A stretch of DNA of 37,737 nt from Deltaproteobacteria bacterium. GTDB taxonomy: Bacteria; Desulfobacterota; WTBG01; CAIYCZ01; CAIRTM01. The notes beneath the pieces are model-generated. The model saw only the letters and a list, made by a program, of their open reading frames with translations, searched no databases and was not told where the DNA came from. How positions within the stretch are numbered: position 1 is the first letter of the stretch; each line of letters opens with the position of its first letter. The DNA is taken from NCBI GenBank assembly GCA_024276465.1, contig JAJRXD010000044.1, positions 1-37,737 of the forward strand. The letters run 5' to 3'. This document shows positions 8,051-16,444 of this stretch, piece after piece. The position numbers and the translations under genes were made by a program.

Positions 8051-8384
8051 AAATAATCACTCCTCATACTTATACAAAATCTATATAAGGTACCTTTTAT
8101 ATGCTTATTATAGAAAACATCTGCTGTTTTTCTTTTAATTTGCCATTGATTCCTCAAAATTTCAACTGAATAAAATGGCCCTGTTGCTAATTATATTATT
8201 TAATCTTATGACAATTGCAAATATTTTAACTTGTTTAAATAATTAATTATATGTTATTTTAATTATATTGACATATTTTCAAAAAATTGTAAGCAGGAAA
8301 ATAACAACAAGAGTTTATCTAATGTATGAGTTATGTATGTATAAACAAACATCATGAATATAGATAGAACGCGGAGCCTATAAA
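8051..8384. other. AT-rich intergenic stretch
   Basis: Very AT-rich sequence with no reading frame of note. It marks the left border of the accessory island. It probably holds the promoter for the reading frame at 8385, but several TATAAT-like matches occur and none stands out. Confidence 0.4.
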
Positions 8385-8618
8385 ATGCATGAAAGAACCC
8401 TTCTCGCATCAGTTGTATTGTTCAAGGAACTGTATGACAGCGACAAAGACATTTATGATGTAATTGCAGAGTTTATAAAGGCTGCCATGATCTTTGAAAA
8501 TAAGTGGGCCTTTAACACAACGGATGCGACCCAGCTTCTTTCAAGTGGTTTTGGTTTAACCATAGCTGGGGGTTTTTCTCCCCCACCCATCCCTTACACG
8601 AAACCCTTCAATAGATAA
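8385..8618 (+). pseudogene. Truncated N-terminal domain of an unrecognised protein, first gene of the helicase module
   Basis: The 77-residue frame has a ribosome site (CGGAG about nine bases before the ATG). The first 60 residues look like a real, mostly helical domain (LASVVLFKELYDSDKDIY, then FIKAAMIFENKWAFNTTDAT). After GFGLTI the sequence turns into AGGFSPPPIPYTKPFNR, which is encoded by a GGGGG/CCCCC hairpin and does not look like continuing protein. I infer that a longer gene lost its 3' part. It ends 12 bases before the helicase start, so it was probably the first cistron of the module. Function not known; a winged-helix-like regulator is only a guess. Confidence 0.5.
8567..8585. repeat. 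G/C-run hairpin at the truncation point
   Basis: TGGGGG (8567-8572) and CCCCCA (8580-8585) form a six-base stem around a T-rich loop. It lies exactly where the upstream reading frame stops looking like protein, so it may mark a deletion or insertion scar. It has no following T-run and is unlikely to be a terminator. Confidence 0.45.
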
Positions 8619-8630
8619 TGTACCAGACCT

Positions 8631-10916
8631 ATGAACACTGAGTTTTGTAACGATAAAGTTCCTTTCTCAACTGGAGATTGGGTGATTGACAAAAACAATC
8701 CTGGGCAGCCGGGTCAATATACCGGGAATTGTCGTTATGCTGGGCCTCACATAATGCTTCAGTTGTCTTTTCCTGGTGGAAACTCCACTTATCGTCCGCT
8801 TAACTGCCTGGAATCCATGCAGCAAACTTTCACAGAAACAATAGAAGATCGTTTAAGGAAAGGACATTTCGGGAAAATCAAGGACCTGCAAAGGCTTATT
8901 ACTTATGAAAAACTCAAGGGCGTTCTCCATGAAGTTATATATTCAATGGAGGCTGCTCAGATTGATTTCTACCCGTACCAGTTTAAACCCGTTCTCAAGT
9001 TCATCAATTCACCCACCGAACGACTTATCATAGCTGATGAGGTCGGTCTCGGTAAAACGATTGAATCCGCACTTATTTGGATTGAATTGCAGGCCAGACG
9101 ACAGGCAAAAAGGTTGCTCGTAGTTTGTCCGAAAATTCTAGCTGACAAATGGCGTGATGAATTACGGACTAAATTTCTTATCGATGCTAGAATTGTTGAT
9201 TTTTCCGATTTTAAAAAAGAAATCAACTACCTCACGGACGAAGGGCCAGAGCACTCCTTTGCATTAATCGCCACTTATACTGGCCTCCGTCCCCCAAAAG
9301 CCGAACTTCGGTTTCTTGATGAAGAACCTGATGATCAGACACAAAGCTCTCCAAAGACGAATCTTTTGCGGGAATTGCGCCATTGGACACAGGGCTTTGA
9401 TCCCATAGATCTCGTAATATTCGATGAGGCACACTATATGCGAAATCCGGCAACTACAACATTTCATCTCGGGGAAAGCCTTGCTGAAATTGCCGGCGCG
9501 GTACTATGTGTATCAGCAACGCCTGTAAATAACAGCAATGTTGATTTGCATAGTTTGTTACGCCTGACCGATGAAAGTTTTTTTGAGACACAGGGGATGT
9601 TTGAGGAACTTTTGGAAGTCAACCGGCCCACGGTTCAGGCCGGAAATGCATTATCCCAAACCCCTTTGGACAGATCGCTGCTGGAATTGGCAGTAGAGGG
9701 AATGAGCTCAAGTCCCTTCATCAAAAAATCTCCCTTATTTAAACAATTTTTGGAAAAACTGGAAAATTTGAATCCTGCTGATAAGGTACAACTTGCCAAA
9801 TGCCAAGACCTTGCAGAAAAACTGAATCTATTGGGCAGCTATGTCAATCGTACACGCCGGGTTCAGGTAAAAGAAAACAGACCGCTTCGTGATCCAATGG
9901 TTTTGCCTGTGGTTTACTCTAAAGAAGAAATGCAACTATATCAGAGCATTCTTCAGATTGTCCGTGCCAGGTGCCGCAAAGACAATCGGCCTTTCCATAT
10001 CTTTCAGATTCTTGGACTTCAACTCAGGGCTTCGAGCTGTCTGCCTGCGCTGGTTAAAGAAATACGTGATGGTCGGTTGGGGAATCCTGAAGATCTCTTT
10101 TGCGAAGCCATGGGCGAAGAGATATCTGACGGTTTGGATGGCAATAGCCCGGGAGATGAAATGAGCGGGATGGACTTCGAAAGGCTACTCGATTATGACT
10201 TTGAAAAGAATGACAGTAAGTATGCACAGTTGAGACGGATGTTGATGGAACTTGTTCCAAAGGAAAAGGCCGTCATTTTTGCATATTATCGTCCAACTCT
10301 TGCATATCTGAAACGTCGCCTTACAGAAGAGGGAATCACTGTAACTGTGATTCACGGAGGTATCCCAAATGAACATCGATGGGAAGAAATCGAACGCTTT
10401 GGAAATCCGAGAGGACCTCGTATTCTTCTTTCCTCCGAGGTGGGTAGCGAAGGCATTGACTTACAGTTCTGCCGGGTAATGGTAAATTATGACTTGCCAT
10501 GGAATCCAATGCGTGTTGAGCAGCGCATTGGACGTATTGACCGTGTGGGTCAAAAAGCGGATAGACTTTCCATTGTTAACTTCAAGGTACGCAATACCAT
10601 TGAAGAACGGCTTTACGATAGGCTTCACGCCAAACTCGAACATTTTGCTAATAGTTTGGGAGATCTTGAGGCGGTGATCGGAAATGAAATACAACATCTT
10701 ACAATTGAGTTGCTGAGCAAAGAATTGACATCCCAGCAAGAAAACCAACTTATGGAACAATCCGAGTTAGTAATTGAGGGGCGACTGCTTCAAATTCAGT
10801 CATTAGAAGAATCAGGCGATGCACTTATCGCACTTTCAGACTATGTGCAGCGTAAAATTGAGGAAGATCGAGAAAAGGCCGCTACCTTCAACCCGAGGAA
10901 CTTGAGGATTACTTGA
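8631..10916 (+). CDS. SNF2/RapA-type superfamily 2 helicase, N-terminal 5/6 of a frameshifted gene
   Basis: A 761-residue ATP-dependent DNA translocase or remodeller. Motifs in order: Q-like YPYQFKPV (114-121), Walker A DEVGLGKT (136-143), Walker B DEAH (265-268), motif III SATP (295-298), helicase C domain from about 540, and the arginine-finger motif QRIGRIDRVGQ (about 631-641). The last residues (AATFNPRNLRIT) do not fit. The -1 frame over the same bases reads GRYLQPEELEDYL and continues smoothly into the next reading frame. So this is most simply one gene of about 1,045 residues broken by loss of one A in GAAAAGG (10872-10878). SNF2 proteins of this type occur in restriction, DISARM-like and other defence loci. 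The ribosome site is weak. Confidence 0.85.
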   Translation: MNTEFCNDKVPFSTGDWVIDKNNPGQPGQYTGNCRYAGPHIMLQLSFPGGNSTYRPLNCLESMQQTFTETIEDRLRKGHFGKIKDLQRLITYEKLKGVLHEVIYSMEAAQIDFYPYQFKPVLKFINSPTERLIIADEVGLGKTIESALIWIELQARRQAKRLLVVCPKILADKWRDELRTKFLIDARIVDFSDFKKEINYLTDEGPEHSFALIATYTGLRPPKAELRFLDEEPDDQTQSSPKTNLLRELRHWTQGFDPIDLVIFDEAHYMRNPATTTFHLGESLAEIAGAVLCVSATPVNNSNVDLHSLLRLTDESFFETQGMFEELLEVNRPTVQAGNALSQTPLDRSLLELAVEGMSSSPFIKKSPLFKQFLEKLENLNPADKVQLAKCQDLAEKLNLLGSYVNRTRRVQVKENRPLRDPMVLPVVYSKEEMQLYQSILQIVRARCRKDNRPFHIFQILGLQLRASSCLPALVKEIRDGRLGNPEDLFCEAMGEEISDGLDGNSPGDEMSGMDFERLLDYDFEKNDSKYAQLRRMLMELVPKEKAVIFAYYRPTLAYLKRRLTEEGITVTVIHGGIPNEHRWEEIERFGNPRGPRILLSSEVGSEGIDLQFCRVMVNYDLPWNPMRVEQRIGRIDRVGQKADRLSIVNFKVRNTIEERLYDRLHAKLEHFANSLGDLEAVIGNEIQHLTIELLSKELTSQQENQLMEQSELVIEGRLLQIQSLEESGDALIALSDYVQRKIEEDREKAATFNPRNLRIT

Positions 10917-11776
10917 CAGACTTTTTCGATCGGGAATTTCAAGGCTGCGAACTCAATCACAATACACCGGTTGACGGATGCCTTATGATCCGCCTGAATA
11001 GTGAGGCACATTTTTCACTTTCCAACTTTATTAATGACGATAGGTCTCTCAGCGCACGTCCCTTTCGACAAAAAGAATTTAATATAACTTTCAAACGTGA
11101 AGTTCGCCAGCGACTCCCTTTGAACCAACAAAGATATGTCCATTTCATCAATCACCTTTCTCCTCTTATCCGCTGGATCACAAAAACCAACAAAGATAGA
11201 GCACACAGTTTTTTTGATGTGTCAGCGATTCGTATCGAACATCCTTCACTGCCTCCCGGAGATTATTGTTTCCGTATTGAACGATGGAAACTGCGAGGAC
11301 TTTCAAACCGTGAAATGCTTGCATATGGCATAGGGAATTTATTGGAAGGTTCAATTTACCCCGAAGATAAATCCGAGGTGATTTTTCAGCACCTTTTGCG
11401 TAAAGGAAAGGATTGGGATTACGTAGATTGTGACAAAGCGGCTCTACTTCGTACTCACAGTGTCTTGGAAAAGGATTTAGCTGAGCGTTTTAATACAGCC
11501 GTGAGCGATTTCGAAGCAGAAAACGAAACAGCCTATCAGATCAAGATGCAGAGAGTTAGAAGTATGTTTAACCGTCGCATTAAACAGGACGAACAGCGCA
11601 TTCGCACTTTGCGAGAGTCAGGGCGTAATATCCGAATGATTCGTCCGGCTGAGGGGCGACTTCAAGCAGGTATCAAGAACAAAGAACAGCGACTCCGTGA
11701 ATTGGGAGAGAAGGCCAAAATTGATATGGAACAAGCACAAGTGGCAGCAGGACTATTCCGTATTACAAATATTTAG
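10913..11776 (+). CDS. C-terminal domain of the frameshifted SNF2-type helicase
   Basis: The 287-residue frame starts nominally at TTG 10913, overlapping the upstream stop, but it is open back to about 10862 without a start codon. It begins EELEDYLTDFFDREFQGCEL, has a beta-rich middle (FNITFKREVRQRLP, GDYCFRIERWKL) and ends in a long charged coiled coil (QDEQRIRTLRESGRNIRMI, KNKEQRLRELGEKAKID). Such a coiled-coil tail is typical at the end of RapA/SNF2-like helicases, which supports its being the missing C-terminus rather than a separate gene. Alternatives are translational coupling at TTGA or -1 frameshifting on the A-run. The Hsp70-like gene follows 22 bases later. Confidence 0.75.
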   Translation: MTDFFDREFQGCELNHNTPVDGCLMIRLNSEAHFSLSNFINDDRSLSARPFRQKEFNITFKREVRQRLPLNQQRYVHFINHLSPLIRWITKTNKDRAHSFFDVSAIRIEHPSLPPGDYCFRIERWKLRGLSNREMLAYGIGNLLEGSIYPEDKSEVIFQHLLRKGKDWDYVDCDKAALLRTHSVLEKDLAERFNTAVSDFEAENETAYQIKMQRVRSMFNRRIKQDEQRIRTLRESGRNIRMIRPAEGRLQAGIKNKEQRLRELGEKAKIDMEQAQVAAGLFRITNI

Positions 11777-11798
11777 TGTGAGAAGGGAGTAAGCCCTT

Positions 11799-13268
11799 AT
11801 GAGCGCCCCATGGAAATTGTTTCGGAATTTGAAGAAAAAATTATTTGGCAAAACACCTCCTAAACCGGATGCAATACCAAAAACACCTTCTGCACCACCA
11901 AAAACAACCCCTCAAATTACAGATTCAAGTCCGTCCCTTCAGGAAAGAAAAGATCCATATTTTATTCAGATCGGTTTTGATTTTGGCACCTCTTATTCAA
12001 AGTGTATTTGCCGCGATGTTATGACAAACAAAGCATGGGTTTACATTGATCCACAGTCTCAAGAGCAGGAGCTGCCATTTCTAATTCCAAGCGCTTTGGC
12101 TATGGGAAACAATAAAATATTTCACATTCAGGATTCTAATATTCACTATCCTGAAAACGGTTTATATCATCTGAAAACCGCTCTGGTGCTGGCAGCAAAC
12201 AGGCAATTGTCCAATCCTTCGCTTGTTGCATACCGCAATGCAATCAAGCAAAACGATGCTAACAGGTTATCCGAATTCGTTGCGGGGTGCGGTGTGTATT
12301 TTTTGGCAGGCGTACTTGGTCAAGTTCGCGATCAGATTCGGGAACGTTTTCCAGGCTTTGGGTCTCTCCCGAAAGACTACATGGCGATAAATCTGGCAAT
12401 CCCTGTTGAAGATGCTCAACATCCAGAAATAAACAAACTTTACAGTCGAATAATTAGTGATGCCTGGGAATTCGCTGATCAACTCTCCGGGCACCCACCA
12501 GTTTCTCTGGCAGATTTGCAATCTCTAAGAAGGAAAAATATCACTACCAATGGACCCTGCTTTATTTATCCTGAAGTAAGCGCAAATGTTCAAGGCTTTG
12601 TTCGTTCTCGTGCTTCAAGTCCAGGCATCTACCTGTTGTCCGATACAGGAGGAAGTACAGTGGATCAGAGTGTTTTCATTTTTATGCGCCAAAACAATGA
12701 AGAGCATTTGACCTACCTTGCAGGTAGAGTGTTACCTCTTGGATCAAGCAGGATCGAGTGCCGAGCAGCAGAAAAATGCGGGAAGACAGATTGCATGTTT
12801 CTTGAGGATTTGAGGGAGAAAAAGGAAAGAGGAGAAGACGTTTCTGAATTGAGAGAAGCAAAATACTGGATCTCCAAAGAACTGAACTTGGAGACTGAAT
12901 GCACGATCGCTTTATCTAAAGGTAAGCTTTTTAGAAAGGAACAATTAAATAGTATTAAGGTCATCTTTGGGGGAGGTGGGTATTGCAAATACCCATACAA
13001 AACTGCCGTGATGAAACCCTTTTCCGGACAGCTTTTTAGCGAGGCTTTACATCCTGATGTTATTGGTATGCCGGTTCCCAGTGATTTAGAGCTCAAAGGC
13101 CACGAAGCTAAATGGATGCGGCGGCTTAATGTGGCTTATGGATTATCTTTCGAGAAAAATGAACTTGTGCCATTTACCTATCCCAGCGATGTGAGCGATC
13201 CAAAACCTGATGAAATTTCACGGCCACTTAAGCCAACTAATCATGCTCCAACCAAGGATGAATGTTAA
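11799..13268 (+). CDS. Hsp70/actin-fold (ASKHA) ATPase associated with the helicase
   Basis: The 489-residue protein has the three nucleotide-binding motifs of the Hsp70/actin superfamily: phosphate-1 IGFDFGTSYSK (58-68), phosphate-2 DTGGST (282-287) and adenosine FGGGG (390-394). A conserved RRLNVAYGL lies near the end. It has no Hsp70-type C-terminal peptide-binding domain. The first 15 residues form a basic amphipathic stretch (WKLFRNLKKKLFGK), followed by a proline/threonine-rich linker to about residue 50, so the ATPase may be tethered. A strong ribosome site (AAGGGAG) precedes the ATG. It is the last gene of the module and lies 22 bases after the helicase C-terminal part. Role unknown; coupling with a helicase suggests defence or DNA maintenance. 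Confidence 0.75.
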   Translation: MSAPWKLFRNLKKKLFGKTPPKPDAIPKTPSAPPKTTPQITDSSPSLQERKDPYFIQIGFDFGTSYSKCICRDVMTNKAWVYIDPQSQEQELPFLIPSALAMGNNKIFHIQDSNIHYPENGLYHLKTALVLAANRQLSNPSLVAYRNAIKQNDANRLSEFVAGCGVYFLAGVLGQVRDQIRERFPGFGSLPKDYMAINLAIPVEDAQHPEINKLYSRIISDAWEFADQLSGHPPVSLADLQSLRRKNITTNGPCFIYPEVSANVQGFVRSRASSPGIYLLSDTGGSTVDQSVFIFMRQNNEEHLTYLAGRVLPLGSSRIECRAAEKCGKTDCMFLEDLREKKERGEDVSELREAKYWISKELNLETECTIALSKGKLFRKEQLNSIKVIFGGGGYCKYPYKTAVMKPFSGQLFSEALHPDVIGMPVPSDLELKGHEAKWMRRLNVAYGLSFEKNELVPFTYPSDVSDPKPDEISRPLKPTNHAPTKDEC

Positions 13269-13287
13269 AAACTCAGTAGTGTCCCAA

Positions 13288-13303
13288 CGTTTTTTAAAAA
13301 ACG
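13288..13303. repeat. Perfect 16-base palindrome after the Hsp70-like gene
   Basis: CGTTTTTTAAAAAACG is a perfect palindrome 20 bases after the stop codon. It could act as a weak bidirectional terminator or a protein-binding site, but it is not GC-rich. The rest of the gap to the malate dehydrogenase gene holds only a 25-codon frame (from 13332) that I cannot assign. Confidence 0.4.
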
Positions 13304-13452
13304 CAAAAACGGTTTAAATATTACGGCAGAAATGGTGTCACATCTTGACGGGTTGTTGCCCAAAAGCCTGCTCAAGTTGCAATTTGATCTGACAGAGACA
13401 ACTTTATAAATAATTTCCAAATATTTTCTTCGGGGATTTTGAATGGTTTTTT

Positions 13453-14379
13453 TTAGATCTGCATAACCTTTGTCACCTTCCTGACAGCATCCGCTGATTT
13501 TTTAAGTGCCGATGCCTCATCAGGGGTTAACTTTATCTCCATTATCTGCTCAATGCCGTTTTTGCCTAATTTGACAGGCACCCCTACCACAGCTCCATCA
13601 ATACCATACTCACCTTCAAGCAGGGTTGCGCAGGGCAGTATCTTTTTCCTGTCCAGAATTATTGCATCTACCATTTGTGCCACTGCAATGCCAGGCGCAT
13701 AAAATGCGCTGCCGGTTTTCAGCAGGGCTACTATCTCGGCCCCGCCATTCACAGTGCGACTAACAAGACTGTCAATTTTTTCTTTTGGGAGAAGCTCTGA
13801 AACAGGAATGCCGCCAACAGTACAAAGCCGTGTAACAGGAACCATTGTATCGCCGTGGCCTCCCAGAACGCAGGCAAACACATCCTCAACCGAGACATCA
13901 AGCTCCCGGGCTATAAAAGTTCGAAACCTGGCACTGTCCAGGACACCTGACTGCCCAAAGACCCTGAACCTTGAAAACCTGCTCACATGGAGCGCCATCT
14001 GCGTCATGGCATCAAGGGGATTGCATACAACAATTATGATACATTCAGGTGAATAGCGGACAACATTCTGCGTTACCTCCCGCACTATCTTCATGTTGGT
14101 AAGAACCAGATCATCACGGCTCATGCCGGGTTTTCTTGGAATACCGGATGTTATTACAACAATATCAGACTCTGCTGTATCTTCATAGGAGTTCGTCCCA
14201 ATAATTCTGGCATCCGAACTGATGATGGGGGCAGCTTCAAGCATGTCAAGCCCCTTGCCCTGGGGAAGCCCGTCAACAATATCTACCAGTACAACATCAG
14301 CATAGCCTTTGCCGGCAATCCCGAAAGCACATGTTGCACCAACATTCCCGGCGCCGATTACAGAAACTTTGCTTCGCAT
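13453..14379 (-). CDS. mdh: Malate dehydrogenase (LDH-like type)
   Basis: Oxidises malate to oxaloacetate with NAD+. The protein is 308 residues from the chosen start. The nucleotide-binding motif is [10 protein letters not shown] at the N-terminus, the mobile-loop segment [11 protein letters not shown] carries the arginines that select malate over lactate, and the catalytic histidine lies in GGHGDTM. The start at 14379 is preferred because CGGAG lies seven bases before it; the in-frame ATG at 14400 has no ribosome site and abuts a repeat element. A 226-base repeat separates it from the acyl-CoA ligase gene, so it may have its own promoter. It converges on the helicase module. Confidence 0.94.
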   Translation of the reverse strand: MRSKVSVIGAGNVGATCAFGIAGKGYADVVLVDIVDGLPQGKGLDMLEAAPIISSDARIIGTNSYEDTAESDIVVITSGIPRKPGMSRDDLVLTNMKIVREVTQNVVRYSPECIIIVVCNPLDAMTQMALHVSRFSRFRVFGQSGVLDSARFRTFIARELDVSVEDVFACVLGGHGDTMVPVTRLCTVGGIPVSELLPKEKIDSLVSRTVNGGAEIVALLKTGSAFYAPGIAVAQMVDAIILDRKKILPCATLLEGEYGIDGAVVGVPVKLGKNGIEQIMEIKLTPDEASALKKSADAVRKVTKVMQI

Positions 14380-14400
14380 AAAAATCTCCGGATTTATCAT

Positions 14401-14626
14401 TATCTAAATTGAACGATTCTAAAAAAACATGATACCGCAAAACCCGCTGTGTCGGGATTAGTGTAACAGCACCCCCCTATTTCCCCCCTTACCAAGGGGG
14501 GATGAAAGGGGGGTTGGTGAAGCGTAATGCTTACCTCGGAGACAGACATGGATGTCTGCCTAAAATGAGTGAAAAGCTGTTGCCGGGAGACTGCCTGCAA
14601 TATGAAAAATCGCTCGATTAGGTTAT
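14401..14626. repeat. MITE-like dispersed repeat, copy 1
   Basis: Ends are imperfect inverted repeats (CTAAATTGAACGATT near 14404, complementary to AATCGCTCGATTAGG near 14609). Inside are TTAGTGTAACAGC (14458-14470), a cytosine/guanine-run hairpin (14471-14513), GGTGAAGCGTAATGCTTACC (14516-14535) and the palindrome CAGACATGGATGTCTG (14543-14558). The same blocks occur in reverse order at 32085-32310. It sits between mdh and the acyl-CoA ligase gene, probably inserted into an older operon. It encodes no protein. Confidence 0.7.
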
Positions 14627-14633
14627 ACAAAAA

Positions 14634-16223
14634 TCATTTTACTTCCATGGCAGCTGTTTCTTCCTTCTTCAGGATGTTTTTCTGGATTTTGCCTATGGAT
14701 GTTCTTGGAAAATCATCCTTAAACTTCACAAAACTCGGGACCTTAAACTTTGCCAGTTTCTCCGCGCACCAGTCAATAATCTCCTGTTCTTCACAGGTCT
14801 CCCCTGGTTTAAGGATAATAACAGCCATAACAGCCTCATCACGGATAGGATCAGGAACGCCAATTACAGCAACCTCTTTTACCTTTGGGTGCAGGCTTAC
14901 AACATATTCAACCTCTGTTGCAGCCACATTTTCCCCTCCCCTTTTGATCATATCTTTCTTTCTGTCAACAAAGTGAAAGTATCCGTCTTCATCCATGTAC
15001 GCATTATCCCCTGTATACAGCCACCCATCTCTGATTGTTTCCGCTGTTGCTTCAGGATTATTATAATATCCTTTCATTAAGGTTCTGCCTGGCACTCCCT
15101 TCACAACTATCTCTCCCACTGTTCCAGCAGGAACATCGTTTCCGTTTTCATCAATAATTTTAATTGCATTCTCCATCCGCGGCATACCAATACAGTTTCT
15201 CTTCAGTACTCCGTCTATGGGGTTCACAGTAGTTGCACCCAGTGTCTCGGTCATGCCCCACAGATCGCACAGCTTCACGTTAAACCTGGTCTCAAACTCA
15301 ACCCATGTTTCATCAGGAATCGCTATGGCATACATAACAATACGAAAATTGTTTTCCCCGTCAAGCTCTGCTGGCGGCTGGTTTAAAATCATCTTTAGTG
15401 TGGCTGCCACCAGGCTGGTTGTTGTTGCCCTGTGCCGGCGTGCCTGATCCATATACCTGGATGCGCTGAACTGTTCAGCCATTATCAGAGTGGCACCGGC
15501 TGTCAGTGTCGGCATTACAGATATAAACTGTCCGTTTACATGAAAAAGAGGAAGTACAATAAAATGACGGTCCTCTGGAACTACCTTCCAGGCCTGGGCG
15601 CCAAAAATTCCTGAAAAAACCGCATTAGCATGTGTCAGCTGAACAGCCTTGGGCCGGGACGTAGTGCCTGAGGTAAACAGCCACATCAGGTCATCCTCGA
15701 CATCCATCTCTACCTCAGGCAACTCTGTGGTCGTATCCCTTAACAGGTCTGCAAATATTGTTGTATCAGGATAAAGCTTCCGGCTGGGATAGCGTGGTGA
15801 TGTTCTGGCTAAAAAAATATGCTTAACATTTTTACATTTTCCAAGAAGACCATTAAACATCTCCATATAGTTGGGCTCAGTTATAACAGCAACTGATTCA
15901 GAAAATTCAAGATAATATTCCATTTCAAAGGCGCCTGCAAGAACATTTGTAGGTATCATAACAGCGCCGATTTTTGCGCAGGCAAACCATGAAAACAGAT
16001 ATTCAGGGGAATTCAGCATGTGCACAGTTACCTTATCACCTTTTTTGATCCCCTTGCTGAGAAGAACATTAGCATACTTGTTTATCATCTGGTCAAGCTG
16101 AGCATAAGTGTACCGGATTACGCTGCCCTCCCGGTCCTCAAAGACAAGACACTCTTTGTCAGCAAACTGTCTTGCCTTAAGCTCTATCACATCCCTAACG
16201 TTTTTAGTCCCAATTACGTCCAT
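14634..16223 (-). CDS. AMP-forming acyl-CoA ligase (ANL superfamily, CaiC-like)
   Basis: Activates a carboxylic acid with ATP and CoA through an acyl-adenylate. The 529-residue length is standard. P-loop TSGTTSRPKAVQLTH lies near residue 185, WGMTETLG near 325, GWLYTGDNAYMDEDG near 410, the hinge DRKKDMIKRGGENV near 430, and the catalytic lysine in PRTSIGKIQKN near the C-terminus. The start at 16223 follows GGGAGG with seven bases spacing; an in-frame ATG at 16238 overlaps that site. Residues resemble crotonobetaine/carnitine and other CaiC-type ligases, but substrate cannot be read from the sequence. Its setting suggests a short-chain or dicarboxylic acid. It is divergent from maeB. Confidence 0.88.
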   Translation of the reverse strand: MDVIGTKNVRDVIELKARQFADKECLVFEDREGSVIRYTYAQLDQMINKYANVLLSKGIKKGDKVTVHMLNSPEYLFSWFACAKIGAVMIPTNVLAGAFEMEYYLEFSESVAVITEPNYMEMFNGLLGKCKNVKHIFLARTSPRYPSRKLYPDTTIFADLLRDTTTELPEVEMDVEDDLMWLFTSGTTSRPKAVQLTHANAVFSGIFGAQAWKVVPEDRHFIVLPLFHVNGQFISVMPTLTAGATLIMAEQFSASRYMDQARRHRATTTSLVAATLKMILNQPPAELDGENNFRIVMYAIAIPDETWVEFETRFNVKLCDLWGMTETLGATTVNPIDGVLKRNCIGMPRMENAIKIIDENGNDVPAGTVGEIVVKGVPGRTLMKGYYNNPEATAETIRDGWLYTGDNAYMDEDGYFHFVDRKKDMIKRGGENVAATEVEYVVSLHPKVKEVAVIGVPDPIRDEAVMAVIILKPGETCEEQEIIDWCAEKLAKFKVPSFVKFKDDFPRTSIGKIQKNILKKEETAAMEVK

Positions 16224-16267
16224 CTGACTTCCTCCCATTGTGAATGTATAAAAATAAAAGTAAAATA

Positions 16268-16296
16268 TTGAACAAACCAGTAAAAAAAAATATAAT
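16268..16296 (+). promoter_or_regulatory. Promoter for maeB
   Basis: TTGAAC (16268-16273), a 17-base spacer and a perfect TATAAT (16291-16296) point toward maeB, whose start lies about 150 bases downstream. It overlaps the minus-strand promoter for the acyl-CoA ligase. Confidence 0.5.
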
Positions 16297-16315
16297 TATA
16301 TAAAATGAATGTCAA
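16287..16315 (-). promoter_or_regulatory. Promoter for the acyl-CoA ligase gene
   Basis: On the minus strand a consensus TTGACA (16315-16310), a 17-base spacer and TATTTT (16292-16287) point toward the ligase start at 16223. It overlaps the maeB promoter, so the two directions may compete for polymerase. Confidence 0.45.
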
Positions 16316-16444
16316 GATTTTTTGATCCGGGTGTTTTTTCCAGTAAAATTCATGATTAGAAAAAGCAACAAAAATGAGGTGTTAGACAATTTTTCAGCTC
16401 TTTTTATTAAATACGCTCAATCACAATATTCATGGAGGCATTAA

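Noticed and set aside
10870-10880. Programmed -1 frameshift as the main explanation for the helicase
   Set aside because: The slip site is only GAAAAGG, not a full heptamer, and no clear stimulatory structure was seen. A one-base loss is simpler, so slippage is kept only as an alternative.
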